A stretch of DNA of 64,000 nt, taken from assembly GCA_963930645.1 (NCBI GenBank), contig OZ005662.1, positions 101,974,436 to 102,038,435 on the forward strand, read 5' to 3'. The DNA is from Salticus scenicus. Its lineage: Eukaryota; Arthropoda; Arachnida; Araneae; Salticidae. Both the position numbers and the translations under genes were made by a program. The notes under the pieces were generated by a model. It was given only the letters and a program-made list of their open reading frames with translations. It searched no databases and had not been told where the DNA came from. Shown here piece after piece: positions 22,701 through 33,860 of this stretch (positions are counted from its first letter, which is position 1; the number at the start of each line of letters is the position of its first letter).

Positions 22701-22984
22701 TTGGAGGCAAACGCGAGACTGACACTTGTTTTTTTTCTATCTGAAGAAGAAAACCACGTCTTCTCTTTATTTTACGGTTTGTAAAGAAGTTTTTTTGCAT
22801 AAGAATATCAAAAATGTTAAATGTTATCTATCGAAGCCTGCCTGATTTTTTTTTTTTTGTTTAAGGACCTTTTAAAAAGAAAAATAAGATGATAAAAAAA
22901 AAATATATATATATATATATTTATAATTTTACAAACTTTAAAAGAAATAGATTTATTTGCACGGGAATAATAACTATACTTTTT

Positions 22985-23260
22985 ATGTCGGGTAAAAAAA
23001 AAAAAAGGATAAATTCTGCACTTATAGTTTTTTTTACAGGGTTACAAAACAAAATTCTTTACCATTACGGCTCAAATTGTTTAAAGTGCGATAATGTCTA
23101 AAAGCATTATTTGATTCAACTGAATATGTATGTACATGTTATCGATTACGCGTAGCACGAACGATATAGATTTTTGTGAATATAGCATTTCTAGGTTTTT
23201 ATAGGGGACACAACGAAAATTTATTTATTATTATAACTTATTGGCTGAAATTATTTTAAA
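22985..23260 (-). repeat. R1-type monomers, inverted
   Basis: Reads as the complement of R1 units: TTACAGGGTTACAAAACAAA, then ATTCTTTACCATTACGGC, AAAGTGCGATAATGTCTAAA, and later TTTTTATAGGGGACACAACG and ATAACTTATTGGCTGAAAT. Confidence 0.55.
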
Positions 23261-23523
23261 AAGAATAGCATTAAACTGACGTTAAATTAACGTTAAATAT
23301 AGCATCTGGAGAAAAATTCTTAAACACATTATTACAATTTTCTCTTTTGTTTATTTAACGACTTGCCTTACTTTATTTTATTTAAACAATAGTTAATTAC
23401 TTGATGTTCGGAAATTCGAGTTGAATCACACATTTTTTTTTAATTAGGTATTAATACTTATATGCTATTTAACTATGTGAAAAAATTAGCATTGTAATTC
23501 TTTTATGTATAAATTATTTAAAA

Positions 23524-23706
23524 CACTGAGGAAAAAAAATATACCGCCTTTCTCTAGAATGAATAGGTGGCCATTTTCTAAATTCCTTTACTAGAAATAT
23601 AGATTTTCGAGCTATGCGCATAAGGCACGCCAATAAACTGAATAGACGAAATTATCGAGAATTTCTAGTGTACACATTTCTAGTGCACACATTTTTAGTG
23701 TACACA
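23524..23706 (-). mobile_element. CACTGAGAAAA element, copy C, truncated
   Basis: Starts CACTGAGGAAAAAAAATATA and follows the element's right end on the minus strand (CTCTAGAATGAATA, TATGCGCATAAGGCACGCCA, GAGAATTTCTAGTGTACAC). It then dissolves into three short repeats of ACACATTTxTAGTG and stops. About 180 of 470 bp remain. Confidence 0.7.
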
Positions 23707-23957
23707 CAAGTTCAATTATCAATTGGTTTATGATACCTGATTTCACACATGCACACGCACAGAAAAAAAAAGTTAGGTGATACAGATAATTATAAAAGTA
23801 TATATATATATATTGTTATTCAGTTGATTTTCAAGATTGACTTGTGTAGTGTTTTTTAATGGCCTTACTGGATAAAAAATAAAAACTTTCCAATTGGCAA
23901 AAAAGTTTTAGAATGTTTTATGAAAACTTTAAAAGTGCAAATTTTTCAAAATTTATG

Positions 23958-24434
23958 CACAGAGAAAAAAAATATACCGTCTTCCTCTAGAATGAATAAG
24001 TGGCCATTTTCTAAATCCCTTAACTAGGAATATAGATTTCCGAACTATGCGCATAAGGCACGCCAATAGACTGAACTGACGAAATGGTCAAGAATTTCTT
24101 GCTTACACATTTCTAGATGGTGAAACAATATTCTGAATATTCCGACTATTCTGAATCTTTTGTATTGCGACAATTTCTAGCTTGATTTTCTAGAATCGGG
24201 TCATACACCAAGATTATAGTTGCCGAAACCCGCCTCTCATAGCCTCATTTATTTGCAGAGATTTTTAAATAACTTTGTCATCGAGAATATAGGCAAACGC
24301 TCTAAAATTATAATAGGTACTTCTAGAACTCGCTTTTCAAGGGGACAAGAATTTATAAGGATGACATGAAACATTTTTTCTAGAGCTACAATAATTTAGA
24401 TTCTAGATGTCAACTACAGAAATTTTTCTCAGTG
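23958..24434 (-). mobile_element. CACTGAGAAAA element, copy D (477 bp)
   Basis: Complete on the minus strand: CACAGAGAAAAAAAATATAC at the left and AATTTTTCTCAGTG at the right. It directly abuts R1 copy 1. The same element sits at the same R1 border at 46386, in mirror image. Confidence 0.75.
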
Positions 24435-26705
24435 AACGAAAACGGTTCTATGGCATTAGTATTCTTTAAACTAATGTAAAATTTTGGAGTGGCTCCAGTC
24501 GCTTTTCGAACATTAAGTAAGCAACGGTTGTATAGAAAAAGTAAAGCGAGAGTAGCCGTTAAAACATGAAAAAATTACAACAGTACGTTTCAGTATTTTT
24601 CTTTATACAGTATGTTGTTTAATTTAACGTTTCTGAACAAAATAATTTGGGCCCATAGATCATAAAGATAAAGAATATATAGTAGTGTGCTTGTAAAAAT
24701 CTATAAGTGCAAGATTCACCAAAATCTATTCATTCCATGTGATAAGCTGCATAAAGTTTCGTTGCGATAAGTTTCCACTTTGCATGTAAAATTTCAGCTC
24801 AATTGGATAAGGTATTTAAACGCTATCACACTTTAAAAAGATTGAGCCCATAATCTATAACGATAAAGAATTTTTCGTTGTGAACCTTTAAACAGACTAT
24901 ATGTGATAGATTCTCCAAAATTAATCAGTTCATGCGACAGTGACCAATAACATGTATGTAAATTCTTAGTTAATTTGAATAAAGTGTTTAGATGTTGTCG
25001 CACTTTAAATAATTTAAAATCATAGGCCATAATGATAAAGAATTTTTCTTTGTGTCCCAGTAAAAAAATATAAACTATAAAGGTTACCACTAACATTTCG
25101 TTCAATGGTTACCTTTAACGGGTATATAAATTTTCAGCTCAGTTGGGTAAGGCATTTAGATGCCGTCGCACTTCGAATAATTTCAGCCAACAAACCATAA
25201 TGATAAAGAAATTTTTTGCGTCCCTGTAAAAATCTATAAGTGGTGAATTCATCAAAATCTGTACAGTTTAATTGAGGGTATTTGATTCCCCAAAATATAT
25301 ATAGCTTGTGAGACATTGACTTGTAGTATGTGTATAAATTTTCAGTTTCTTTGAATAAAGCGTTTAGACAGACACCGCCAAACTTTAAATAATTTGGGCC
25401 CACAGGCCATAACGATAAAAGAAATTTTCTTTGTGTCTCTATAAAATATATTAAATGATATTCACCAAAATCAATAAGGTAATGCTATGGTGACCAGGAA
25501 ACATATATACCAACTTTCAGATCATTCGAAAAAAGCTTGTAGATGCTAGCGTGCTCACTCACACACGTACACACATACATCACCGTAAAAATTGCAAAAA
25601 TTAACTTAGGGGGACATCAAAACGTATACATTTATGAAAATCTCAAAGTTGAATTTTTGTCATGATTACAATATTTTCCTTACATAGTTTATTCGGAAAG
25701 TAAAACATAAATTTTAAAAGTTTTTTATGTTGCATATTTGAGAAATTGCTTTTTGTACAAACATATTTATAATACACGGAAATAATCTCTTTCGTATAGG
25801 ACGCAGTAACATGAACTAGTTAAATATCAATTTTAATAAAAAACTTAGTGTGCAAAACGAAAAAATTCTAATTTTATGAAACATCAATGTGCATGATATA
25901 TTTCCCTTGGTAATATGACCGGACATATGATGTGTTTCTTACAAATGCGATATCATGTCACTTACAAACGAAGTATGATAAAATGTAATATTCTTAAAAA
26001 TGAATCTTTAAACAACTTTGGTGAAATTTTATATCATTGATGGGACAGGTACAAAATACGTAATATTCCCGACTTCTATTACCAATACTTCCATTACCGA
26101 CGCTGTGAATGTACTCTATACTTTGAGATGTGAATGCATATCATCAACGTGAATTCACATGGTCATTGAAAATGCATATTATCATTGTCTGGGCTTTCAA
26201 ATACTTTATATTATTTGAAGTCTAAAACTTATAAAGATGAAAATTTCTTTACGCTGCATAGGGGAGAGTAATTTTCATTCAATGTAGTAAAGGATAAAAT
26301 ATGTATGAAATATTTAGAAATAAATGGCTTTCATATTCTTAGAGATAAAACGAGCCCATGTTTTCTTCCTATACTGTTTCTAGGAAACAATGTCAATCCT
26401 TTGTTAAAAAATGATGTATGCAAAAGATATAGACATTTTATGTCACTAGTCTTACCCAAGCACATTTATTCTGATTATATTTCTGAGTGAATTTTATTTA
26501 CATGTAAGATTTACATTTTATGTTTTTGGAGAAGCTGTGTAGTTTAACTTTTATCTTTAAAAATTCCAACATATGTTATTGTGGACATTATATTGAAACT
26601 AATAAGATTAAAGTATTTTGATGGTATTGTTTTTAGTTTATTTTAAATTTCATATGTATATTTCGTTTAACTGAATATCCATGTAAATATATTATGGACT
26701 GGTGC
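24435..26705 (+). repeat. Unknown repeat R1, full-length copy 1 (about 2.27 kb)
   Basis: Matches 43978-46385 in inverted orientation along its whole length. Order: a GTAAGCAACGGTTGTATAGA region, then five to six degenerate ~180 bp monomers (24690-25560), a unique part with AACTTAGGGGGACATCAAAA, GTAAAACATAAATTTTAAAA and TTTCGTATAGGACGCAGTAA. A 3' half follows with CATTACCGACGCTGTGAATG, TTTCTTTACGCTGC, AAGATATAGACATTTTATGT and ATTTCATATGTATATTTCG. Parts recur at 21440, 22985, 58540-60070 and 62915. A frame at 26305-26490 has a counterpart in copy 2, but this reflects overall similarity. Class unknown. Confidence 0.75.
24690..25560 (+). repeat. R1 internal tandem monomers (about 180 bp each)
   Basis: Recurring core: AATTTTCAGCTCA(A/G)TTGG, TAAGGxATTTAGA(T/C)G, CGCACTT(T/C)(A/G)AATAATTT, CATAA(T/C)GATAAAGAA, then TTTTG(T/C)GTCCC(T)GTAAAAA. 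Units are clearest at about 24795, 24960, 25130 and 25345. They are diverged and differ in length. Confidence 0.65.
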
Positions 26706-26710
26706 ACAAG

Positions 26711-26820
26711 AAATATTTGGAAATAAAAACTTTTTAACACACCATAAAGTAAAGGCAGGTAATACCGGTTTCGAATGAGCGGGGCCTTCTTCTTCAGGAA
26801 AAAAAAGTGTGCTACTATCT
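26711..26820. repeat. Dispersed segment with ACCGGTTT box, copy 2
   Basis: AATATTTGGAAATAAAAACT, ATACCGGTTTCGAATG, CTTCTTCAGG and GTGTGCTACTA, in the same order as 22591-22700. It begins within a few bases of the R1 copy 1 end. Confidence 0.5.
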
Positions 26821-27688
26821 ATGATTAAACGTAACGCGTTAACATATATATGTATATTTATTAAAAGTGATATTTTAATTGCAAGGTTTAGTCACTTTTT
26901 GTATATTTTTGTAACATCGCTAGCCGAAAAAATGAAACTTTTTTTTAATTTTTTTATTCTGATTGTGGGGTGGTGACTTCTGATGAATTACCTCTACAGT
27001 CTGAGCCAGTAATTTTATTAATTATTCAATTAATTGTGTACTGTTGCATAAATTCAGCTTTTGTACATATATATTTTTGTTTAATTTTGTTATTGTCAGT
27101 TCGAATAGAAAATTTTAATTAAAATCATTAATAAGCTTCTTTTTGTTATTTTTTGTTATATGTTTTGTATTCTTATCAGAATTATTTTAAAGTCAGTATT
27201 CTTCTTGATTTTTGAAATATAAACTAAAAAATTCTGGTCAAATTAATTTCTAAAAAAATAACAAATCCAAAATGGCTTTTTGGGGTCATTGTAGCAAATT
27301 ATTTGTTTGTTTATTTTTTGACCTCATTCTCATTGTTATCATAAAATATATATTTATTTATACATGTATGTATTGAAGACTATAAAGAAAAATGTAAAAT
27401 GTAATTTCAAATGGAGATACAGAAGTATGAAAAATGTCTATTTCACAGTTTTTCACTTTAGTACCCTGAAATATATTTTTAGAATACAATGAAAAAGAGT
27501 ACGGCGTGTTCTATTAAGTCGGAAAACAAATGGCTACAGAAGTTTCAAGCAAATTAACTGTGCGGTTGAATGATTTTCATATATAAGCGTATTTGCCAAT
27601 TTTAAAGATATTGAGTAGTAATAGTGTAAAGGAATTTTTGTTTATTTAAATTATCAAAAATGTTTTCAGTGTTTTCTATACAAAAAGA
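26821..27688. other. Gene-free AT-rich stretch
   Basis: No repeat unit, gene or RNA structure recognised. Confidence 0.5.
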
Positions 27689-29226
27689 AAAAACTGTGTA
27701 TTAATAGTGGAATTAAAAAAAAAAAAAAATTTAAAAACTTAAATTAACATTCATTGGAAACAAATATCTTAGTAAACTTAGCATGTGTACATAAATATAA
27801 CATTAGGTGAACTATTTCATAATCAAAAACTGTGTATTAATAGTGGAATTTAAAAAAAAAGATCTTAAATTAACATTCATTAAAATCAAATATCTTACAA
27901 ATCTTAGCATGTGTACATAAATATAATATTAGGTGAACTATTTCTTAATCAAAAACTATGTATTAATAATGAAGTTCAAAATAAAATCCTAAATTAACAT
28001 TCATTAAAAACAAATATCTTACAAATCTTAGCATGTGTACATAAATATAATATTAGGTCAACTATTTCATAATCAAAAACTGTGTAATAATAGTGGAATT
28101 AAAAAAAAAAGATCTTAAATTAACATTCATTAAAAACAAATATCTTACAAATCTTAGCATGTGTACATAAATATATTATTAGGTGAACTGTTTCATAATC
28201 AAAAACTGTGTATTAATAGTGGAATAAAAAAAAAAAAAAAAAAAAAAAGATCTTAAATTAACATTCATTAAAAACAAATATCTTACAATTCTTAGCATGT
28301 GTACATAAATATAATATTAGGTGAACTATGTCATAATCAAAAACTGTGTATTATTAATAGTGAAGTTTAAAATAAAATCTTAAATTAACATTAATTAAAA
28401 ACAAATATATTACAAATCTTAGCATGTGTACATAAATATAATATTAGGTGAACTATATCATAATCAAAATCTGTGTAATAATAGTGGAATTAAAAAAATA
28501 TATATATATTTTTTAAATTAATATTCATTTCAAATATCTTAAAAATCTTAGCATGTGTACATAAATATAATATTAGGTGAACTATTTCATAATCAAAAGC
28601 TGTGTAAAAATAGTGGAATTAAAAAAAAATATCTTAAATTAACATTCATTAAAAACAAATATCTTAGTAATCTTAGAATGTGTACATAAATATAACATTA
28701 GGTGAACTATTTCATATTCAAAAACTGTGTATTAATAGTAAAGTTTAAAAAAAAGATCTTAAATTAACATTCATTAAAAACAAATATTTTACATATCTTA
28801 GCATGTGTACATAAATATAATATTAGGTGAACTATTTCATAATCAAAAACTGTGTATTAATAGTGAAGTTTAAAAAAAAAAAAAATCTTAAATTAACATT
28901 CATTAAAAACAAATATTTTACATATCTTAGCATGTGTACATAAATATAATATTAGGTGAACTATTTCATAATCAAAAACTGTGTATTAATAGTGAAGTTT
29001 AAAAAAAAAAAAATCTTAAATTAACATTCATTAAAAACAAATATTTTACAAATCTTAGCATGTGTACATAAATATAATATTAGGTAAACTATTTCATAAT
29101 CAAAAACTGTGTATTAATAGTGAAGATTAAAAAAAATATATATTAAATTAGCATTCATTAAAAACAAATATCTTACAAATCTTAGTATGTGTACATAAAT
29201 ATAATATTAGGTGAACTATTTCATAT
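27689..29226. repeat. Tandem array of 12 units, about 128 bp each
   Basis: Each unit contains AAAAACTGTGTATTAATAGT, a poly(A) tract of variable length, TTAAATTAACATTCATTAAA, ACAAATATCTTA, TCTTAGCATGTGTACATAAA and TATTAGGTGAACTATTTCAT. The GTGTACATAAATATA block occurs at about 27785, 27909, 28036, 28160, 28299, 28427, 28554, 28678, 28805, 28935, 29061 and 29190. Variants GTGGAATT and GTGAAGTTT are arranged in a three-unit order in the first eight units. Units 10 and 11 are almost identical. Confidence 0.92.
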
Positions 29227-30553
29227 TCTCTTGTAAAAAATCCTTTATAGTTTTTAATTAATGTAAGCATTGTTTATTCATTTACTATATCAATATCGAA
29301 CTAACTTTTCAAAATTACATAATACAAAAGGATGTGTTAGTAACACAAGTATTAATTATGTAACGTAATACAAAATGACAAGAACATCTCTATTAATTAT
29401 AGAAACGGACATTTAATCATCAAATGAATTATTGCTTGTGCATTTAATTCATATATTGTTATGTTTCCATTAAATTCAGGATTTTAATCAAATTGTTTAT
29501 GAAAACTCGAAATTACTTTTAATTTCTTCGATTGATATATATAACCTTATGCTCGAAATAAATTTAATATTTAAGTTATTTTAAGTTAATTTACGTGAAT
29601 ATCTGCATCGGGTAAAATTCAAATAATTTGAATTATCGTTTAAAGAATAAATACATTTGTAATAAAGAAATAATTGGAACTTTATGAAGAAAACTATTTT
29701 TTCTACGATTATCTTCTACATACAGAGTATTTTTCGATAATTGAAAAAAAAAATCCGTTTTTGTTCCCAATTATATTGTATTAATTATGCTTATAACCTT
29801 TTACTTGTAATTTCGACCAAATATAAAATTTCACATGGCAATACTCAATATAATATTTATATTTTATTTTATAAATTATTTATTTCAAATTTTGCACCAC
29901 TCTACTCATTCTTATAATAGATATTTTTAGTTCTTCATTATTGGTATGGGTAAATTTCACATTCCTGAAATTTTTAGACCTTGTTTTTATTTACGCTTTG
30001 ACACTATTTGAGGTACGAGGAATTCAAAAATCTTCGAAATTAGTCTACAGGTTTTTTACTTAGTTTAATATGAATTTTTAGTTTATTAGTCTGTGTTAGT
30101 CATTGTCTCAAGGATAATTCATCGAAAAGTAAGTTTCAATTATCGGACGATTTAAAAAATTAAATTACGGACTATAAAAAATAATAAAGAAACATTTTTA
30201 ATACTATCATTAACTCTATTAAAAAATCATGTTTTACTTTTAAAACTTTGTAAGTAATTCAAAATTAGAAATTTTTACTTACTTGGCAGAATCAGGCAAT
30301 ATTTCACATGAATTTAGGTTTTGAAGATTATCGAGTTGAAATGCATCTGCATGAAATTGCATGAAAACTGAAATAAAAAAATTGACACTTCGCATCATTA
30401 AACAGCAGATCACGATAAAAATAACGTACCATTGCAAGGGTGGGTGGGAAATTTTAATATTCGATGGTACCAGGTAATAAGCCGACTTTAATGTGTTTTT
30501 ATCAAGAATGTATAATAAGAAATATAATAGAGTTTTGTAAAAAGAAATAGTTA
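29227..30553. other. Gene-free AT-rich stretch
   Basis: A 100-codon frame at 30279-30581 (minus) shows no recognisable domain and runs into the CACTG element, so it is probably chance. Confidence 0.5.
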
Positions 30554-31028
30554 CACTAAGAAAAAATTCTATAACTGACATCTAGAATCTAAATCGTGGC
30601 TCTAGAAAAAATAGTTCCATGTCACCCTTATAAATTCTAGTCATCTTGGAAAACGAGTTCTAGAAACCCCTATTAGAATTCTAGAGCGTTTGCCTATATT
30701 CTCGAGGGCAAAGTTATTTAAAACTCTCTGCAAATAAATGAGACTACAAGAGGCGGGTTTCTGCAGCTATAATCTTGGTTTACTACCCAATTCTAGAAAA
30801 TCAAGCGAGAATTTCTCGCTATATAAATGATTCAGAATATGTAGAGTATTCAGAATATTGTTTCACCATCTAAAAATGTGTAGACTAGAAATTCTCGATA
30901 ATTTCGTCTATTCAGTTTATTGCCGTGCATTATGCGCATAGCTCGGAGATCTATATTCCTAGTTAAGATGATTTAGAAAATGGCCACTTATTCATTCTAG
31001 AGTAAGACGGTATATTTTTTTCACAGTG
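30554..31028 (+). mobile_element. CACTGAGAAAA element, copy E (475 bp)
   Basis: Complete: CACTAAGAAAAAATTCTATA to TATTTTTTTCACAGTG. It is the best reference for the family: TGACATCTAGAATCTAAAT, AATAGTTCCATGTCA, CCTATTAGAATTCTAGAGCG, TTTGCCTATATTCTCGAGGG, GAGGCGGGTTTCTGCAGCTA, TTTCACCATCTAAAAATGTG, TATGCGCATAGCTCGG and TTATTCATTCTAGAGTAAGA. TA occurs on both flanks here, but not at the other copies. Confidence 0.78.
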
Positions 31029-32006
31029 TATGTTGAGTTTCTGCGTAGATTTCATCTAATTGGAATTCTAATTAATTTAACGTTTTTTGTTGATCCTAAA
31101 ATACAAAACTAATCTTTAAATATAAGAAGATTGTGCTTTTTTTAAAATATTGGATAGGATATAGAGTATTTTCAGTAGAACTTTAAATATAATAAGGTCT
31201 ATCATGCCTGACAGTAATCCCAGATTCATTGTATCTTGAACCCTTTTCCAAGGTAGAACAATAATAAAAATAAATTAATTAATAAACAAAAGACGATTGA
31301 TAGAATACATTAAAAAATCTTCTTTGGTGGTGAAAAACATATAATTACACTTATGCGAAATAATAACACTACATAGATAAATTTTTGCTGAAACTATATG
31401 GATTTTTTTTTTTTTTGAGTTTTTGAATAAAAAGTAGAAAAGAGGACTGTGCGCAAACTCCGTTTACACCACGCCGTTTCTAACAATCAGTACATGTGAA
31501 AAAAATGAATTATTAACAGCAAACAAATGTAAATTAAAATTGCTTTATAGAAAATATTTATAAATTTTAAAAATCACTGTTTTTCTCCTTTTTATTTTAA
31601 TGTGTAGCTAAGTTATTCATAATATTATTTCACAACTTTAATCAATCTATTATACTGAATGTAAAATTTTATCATGCTTGAATACATTACTTTTTAACTT
31701 TGTTTAAAATTATTTTTTTTTAATATTTACTTCATTTAACTTATTTATACTTTTTGTATGTGCTTATATATATATATATATAAATTGGCTGTTTTAAAAT
31801 GGCAATATTCTGTAAATGTTTTTATGATTTAATAAAGTGAAGATTACTGCAGGAATATAGTAGTGGAAAATAGTATTCACGTCGGTATCCGAGAAACTAA
31901 AATATTGCTGCATGACGATGAATACATAGAATTTATAATTTCTATCAAGACGAAAATAAACGTATACCGCTGCTCATGTTTAGATTGGTTTAAGAAGGGA
32001 GCAAGA
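31029..32006. other. Gene-free AT-rich stretch
   Basis: AT-rich with a TA run near 31765-31782. Nothing recognised. Confidence 0.5.
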
Positions 32007-32134
32007 GTTTCCATCTCAAAAACAAATTCTTAAGGAACTATTTTTTATCAATAATTTCTATCATATTTGTGCAGTGATTATAGAAATTGTTGATAAAAAA
32101 TAGTATTGTGTATATTCCGTTTTGAGAGACAAAC
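32007..32134. mobile_element. Compact foldback, 128 bp
   Basis: 32007-32061 is complementary to 32079-32134. The arms share GTTTxxxTCTCAAAA and AACTATTTTTTATCAA(T/C)AA followed by TTTCTAT. The loop is only about 17 bases. This could be a very short MITE or a collapsed inverted duplication. No target duplication recognised. Confidence 0.65.
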
Positions 32135-32160
32135 AGTTGCAACCTTGTTATTTACCTACA

Positions 32161-32355
32161 TACTTGCCAACATCCTAACTAATATTCCGTAGTGTTTGCC
32201 CCGCCCTTTTTTTCACACCAGTCATTTTTTAGAGTAATATTCTCCAAATAAAATTACCATTAAATAAGAAGAAAAATACTCTAAAAAGATACTGGTGTGA
32301 AAAAGAAGGCGGGGATAACAATACTATGGAATATTAATTAGTATGTTGGCAAGTA
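32161..32355. mobile_element. TA-flanked MITE (mariner-type), 191 bp
   Basis: TA at 32161-32162 and 32354-32355 bracket ends CTTGCCAACATCCTAACTAA and the near complement. CCCGCC, TTCACACCAGT and AGAGTA extend the pairing so that almost the whole element folds on itself. The ends are related to those of 13675-13867. Confidence 0.78.
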
Positions 32356-33218
32356 TGGTACACACAAACACATATATATATGTATTATATATGCAAATTG
32401 TTTATATAAATTGTAAATATATAATTTAAATAACAGTTTACACTACAAATTATCACAATTTCAATGAGCATAAATTATTTTAGTTTTCTAGGCAAGATTT
32501 TTACAGAAATGCATTAAAATTCAACGTCCTTTATACCTTTATGGTAATTATTAAATATTTATTTACAAATTGTTTTATCAGACTAGTTATTTGCAATATA
32601 TATTGCGTAAATTGATAAGTAAATTATTTTCTAAAACAATGAGTAACGGTTTCGTGTGGGAGCAGTTACAGTTGCAACAGAAAAATATTCTATAAATGTT
32701 TTAAATTTAGAATCTCAACATTGAAATACAGAGTAAAAAGTATATTTTCTAAACACGATATAATGTATTATTTATTATTATTATTAAATCTATTATTTTT
32801 AAAAAGATATTTTTGTTAATGAATATTTTTTAAACCCCAAAAATGTTGATATAACTCAAGAATAGTGCAATAATTATTTTAACTATGTTACTAACCTTTG
32901 CCACCCTATTTAATTTCCCTCTTCTGGTGAGTGTTAGATATTTTTATTCAATATATACCACTAAATTTTAACTGCAAAGATTAACTATTCACTTCGAAGG
33001 TTATTCGTCCATTATGTACATCACATGCCCCTCTTCAAATTTATTGGTGGTAGTTGAATAAAAGAGTCCCTAAATTTGGAAACAATGTTTAGAAAGCTTT
33101 AGAGTGTTAGGACTGGCAAAGGGTTAGTGGTATTTACGTTAAATTTATTTTTTATAAAAAACAAAATACAAACGAATCCCTTTATTTTTTATCATCAAAC
33201 AATCAATATTCGTGAAAA

Positions 33219-33223
<5 letters not shown>

Positions 33224-33257
<34 letters not shown>
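33224..33257. repeat. (TA)n microsatellite
   Basis: About 34 bases of TA. Confidence 0.9.
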
Positions 33258-33261
<4 letters not shown>

Positions 33262-33668
33262 CAATTTGTAGTGCTTCTCTGAAGATTATGCAGATTTTTT
33301 CAGTGTTTGTAAAATTTTTAAGTCTTGAGTTAAATAAGTTAAGTAGTAGATGTTTTATTTCTAGAAAATGTATTTAGTTTTATTACTCAAAAGCGACATT
33401 AACGGAAAAAACACAATTATTTTTATTTTTATTATTTTACACCTGTGTCTAGATTAATAATAATAACAATAATATAATAATAATAATCTTATTTTAAAAA
33501 TGACACTAAGTATTACTGTTAGATGTACCCAAAATTCGTGTTGTTTTGAATTAGTAAAATGGCACCAGAAATTTTAGTTTAATAAAATAAAATGATACTT
33601 TTAAAAAATTAAAGAACATGCTTTTATAGAAATGTGAACTAAAAAGCACAAAATATCTATCTTAGCAT

Positions 33669-33709
33669 TAAAATGCAGGGTAAGAGAAAATCGTGTGAGT
33701 GACACACCA
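33669..33709 (+). repeat. R2 3'-end fragment
   Basis: CAGGGTAAGAGAAAATCGTG followed by TGAGTGACACACCA matches the last ~40 bp of the two R2 copies, including the GTGTG...CACAC hairpin. Only this end is present. Confidence 0.65.
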
Positions 33710-33734
33710 TACTATTTACATACACTGAAATCTT

Positions 33735-33860
33735 TAATTAAATAATTTAGAATTAAACAAAAACCATTTTTAAAAAATCTCCCTTGACTGGGCTCGAAGG
33801 TTAGACCTTTAGGTTCGTAGCCCGGAGCTTTACCTCACAGCCACAGCGTTCACGTAGGGA
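33735..33860 (-). mobile_element. tRNA-derived SINE fragment
   Basis: On the minus strand it reads GTGGCTGTGAGGTAAAGC (box A-like, complement of 33827-33844), then AGGTCTAACCTTCGAGCCC (box B-like, ending near 33790). ATTAAATAATTTAGAA and the run-up to the head match 40470-40600. It lacks the 3' tail, a proper acceptor stem and CCA context, so it is not a working tRNA gene. Confidence 0.6.

Noticed and set aside
27689..29226. Regular repeats that could suggest a CRISPR array
   Set aside because: Units are contiguous with no unique spacers, about 128 bp long, and the DNA is eukaryotic. This is a tandem satellite.
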